Assembly: GCA_021904315.1 (NCBI GenBank)
Contig: MU273448.1
Span: 55,521 to 119,520 of the forward strand
Direction of reading: 5' to 3'
Length of the DNA stretch: 64,000 nucleotides
DNA from: Sphagnum magellanicum
Lineage: Eukaryota; Streptophyta; Sphagnopsida; Sphagnales; Sphagnaceae
The notes under the pieces are model-generated. The model was given only the letters and a program-made list of their open reading frames with translations. It had not been told where the DNA came from and did not search any database. Below, piece after piece: positions 62,350 through 64,000 of this stretch; the first letter of the stretch is position 1; every line of letters begins with the position of its first letter. The translations under genes were made by a program, and so were the position numbers.

Positions 62350-63919
62350 CACTATGCCAAAACTTGACATTTATGACAATGACAAATATGATTACTAACC
62401 ATTTTTAGTCATGTAATCATATATGCCATGTTTTTGTGCCTAGTGGTATTTTTGTAACCATGGATATGACTACGTGACTAAAAGTCTTCATGGATAAGAA
62501 TACGTGACTAAAAATCTTTTTCATGAACACCATATAATTATTTAATAATATATAATTTCAAACATTAAAAATTAATTAAAAGGGAAAAAAACTAGAAGGT
62601 AGACATACGTACCTAGTACATCACAAACTTCCCTGGGGAAAAATAATTATGTAAAAATAATAGGAATTGGTATATAATGTAATTTGGATCAAATGTTATT
62701 TTTTAGTTATTTTAACAAATCGTAAAATTATATTTTACTATCATAATATCAATATAAACATAATACTTATTTAAAATGATATAAATCTTAATTATCTTTG
62801 AATGATAAAAAATTTCATTGTGTCATGAAAATTATGGTAAAATGACAAACCATTATTCTTTTCATCATCATTATAATGCAATTAATAAGTCAATTTTTTT
62901 TCATTATGTTTATATATTTTCAACAAGCATTTTATCAATAATAAAATAATTAAAAAAAACACAACAATGATGTGAAAAAAACTTAATGAATAACATAAAT
63001 CTTATGATTCATTATAATAATATTGAAATTTTGCCCAAGGAAGTTTGTGATGTAAGCATATTATAAACTTGTAGATGATTAAACACATAATTATTTCACA
63101 AATAAATAATTAATACCTTATGATTTTTAGAAATTTTGCCTTAGAGTCATTAATTATTTAATGTGAATTTTGGATAGTGGCTAAAAAACATTTTGGAGAT
63201 TTTTTTTCAGTTTTAAAAAAATTGCCAAAAATGGAAAATTTTTGTTAATGTTCTTGAAACCATAAAATTAAATAAAACATTGATGTTTAGAATATAATTA
63301 AAACATATAAGTTGAGACTCTTGTTCAAAGGTTTATTTAAATGAATATATTTTTTGGATTTTTTGACATTAAATAATGAAATATATTCTTATTAATGATA
63401 TCCAATGAATTTCAAAACAAATCTACATGCCCCAAAATGGCATTGTTTTTCATGTTTCCATGTGATGGGTAGCAAAGAATATAAATTTGATCTAAATTAG
63501 TAATTTATCAAAATATTTGGTCATACAACTTCGAATTTCTAAATATTTTATATGTATTAAATCACATTTAATGAATTAAAAAAATAAGATTAAAATTTAT
63601 TACTCATAATAAAATTTGATAAAATTCATGAAATTAAAAAATATGTGCATAATTAATAATATGACATTTAAATAATTTTAATACTTTCTATAAATTGTCA
63701 ATGTTGAAAATATATCATATGTTTTAATAGTTAACATATGTTATTTCAAAATATTTTTATAATTACAAATAAATATAACACATGGTAATAAATACAACAT
63801 TTATACCATTTTTATTAATTCATTATATTTTTAAAAGTGGGATATATATATATTCAATGGCATTTACAACTACAACCTAATCATGGGTGTAATCATATTT
63901 GCCATGTTTTGGTGTACTA
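62350..63919. mobile_element. Degenerate CACTA-like element
   Basis: The left end CACTATGCCAAAAC matches the reverse complement of the right end (TAGTACACCAAAAC from 63919) at 10 of 14 positions, and both are flanked by TAT (62347-62349, 63920-63922). Subterminal ATATGATTAC and GACTACGTGACTAAAAGTC motifs are repeated. No coding sequence. The right terminus has lost the canonical TAGTG. Confidence 0.55.
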
Positions 63920-64000
63920 TATTCTCATAGTCATGTGACCTTTTTGTTGGCCCAAGTTTGAACTTGTTCCCCAATTAATGTTTTTAGTTTTTTTTAACTT

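Overview
The window is nuclear DNA of a land plant. A gene near 39-42 kb encodes two copies of the plant-specific VPFKWEEAPGK motif (DUF688-like), coding exons are split by GT-AG introns of roughly 80-380 bp, and the transposon relics are typical plant hAT and CACTA elements. Intergenic DNA is very AT-rich and poor in CpG, which suggests heavy cytosine methylation. A decayed gene for the intraflagellar transport protein IFT144/WDR19 points to a lineage whose ancestors had ciliated sperm (bryophyte, lycophyte, fern or early gymnosperm grade). The species cannot be fixed from the sequence alone.

Layout. 0-1.6 kb: CpG-rich tandem arrays, a G-quadruplex-prone block and a short MGC-type ORF. 1.8-10 kb: mostly dispersed repeats, including a fold-back element with arms of about 360 bp. 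10.6-15.4 kb (minus strand): an IFT144/WDR19 pseudogene with at least eight in-frame stops that all look like C-to-T changes at Gln or Arg codons. 15.6-19 kb: two facing copies of a 0.9 kb LTR-like repeat flanking an exon-like relic. 19.2-20.6 kb (minus): a second decayed gene I could not identify. 24.4-27.75 kb (plus): a five-exon gene for an EgtD-EgtB fusion enzyme of the fungal Egt1 type (ergothioneine biosynthesis), well conserved throughout but with a TAA inside the iron-binding HX3HXE motif. 28-37.6 kb: intergenic, with small repeats and a possible SINE head. 37.6-42.1 kb: CpG-rich promoter and the DUF688-like gene, with one unresolved frame break near 41.68 kb. 43.9-46.4 kb (minus): a hAT transposase relic carrying a clear template-switch inversion. 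46.5-64 kb: an AT-rich gene desert with minisatellites, a third LTR-like copy, a CACTA element with intact ends and a TTT target-site duplication (58,315-61,787), a truncated sister copy and a second, more degenerate CACTA-like element (62,350-63,919).

The genes do not form a pathway. The main points for follow-up are the plant ergothioneine-type fusion gene with a nonsense codon at its active site, the mutational signature of the IFT144 pseudogene and the neighbouring unidentified relic, and several well-delimited transposon structures. All exon boundaries and identities were read by eye and not confirmed by alignment or transcripts.
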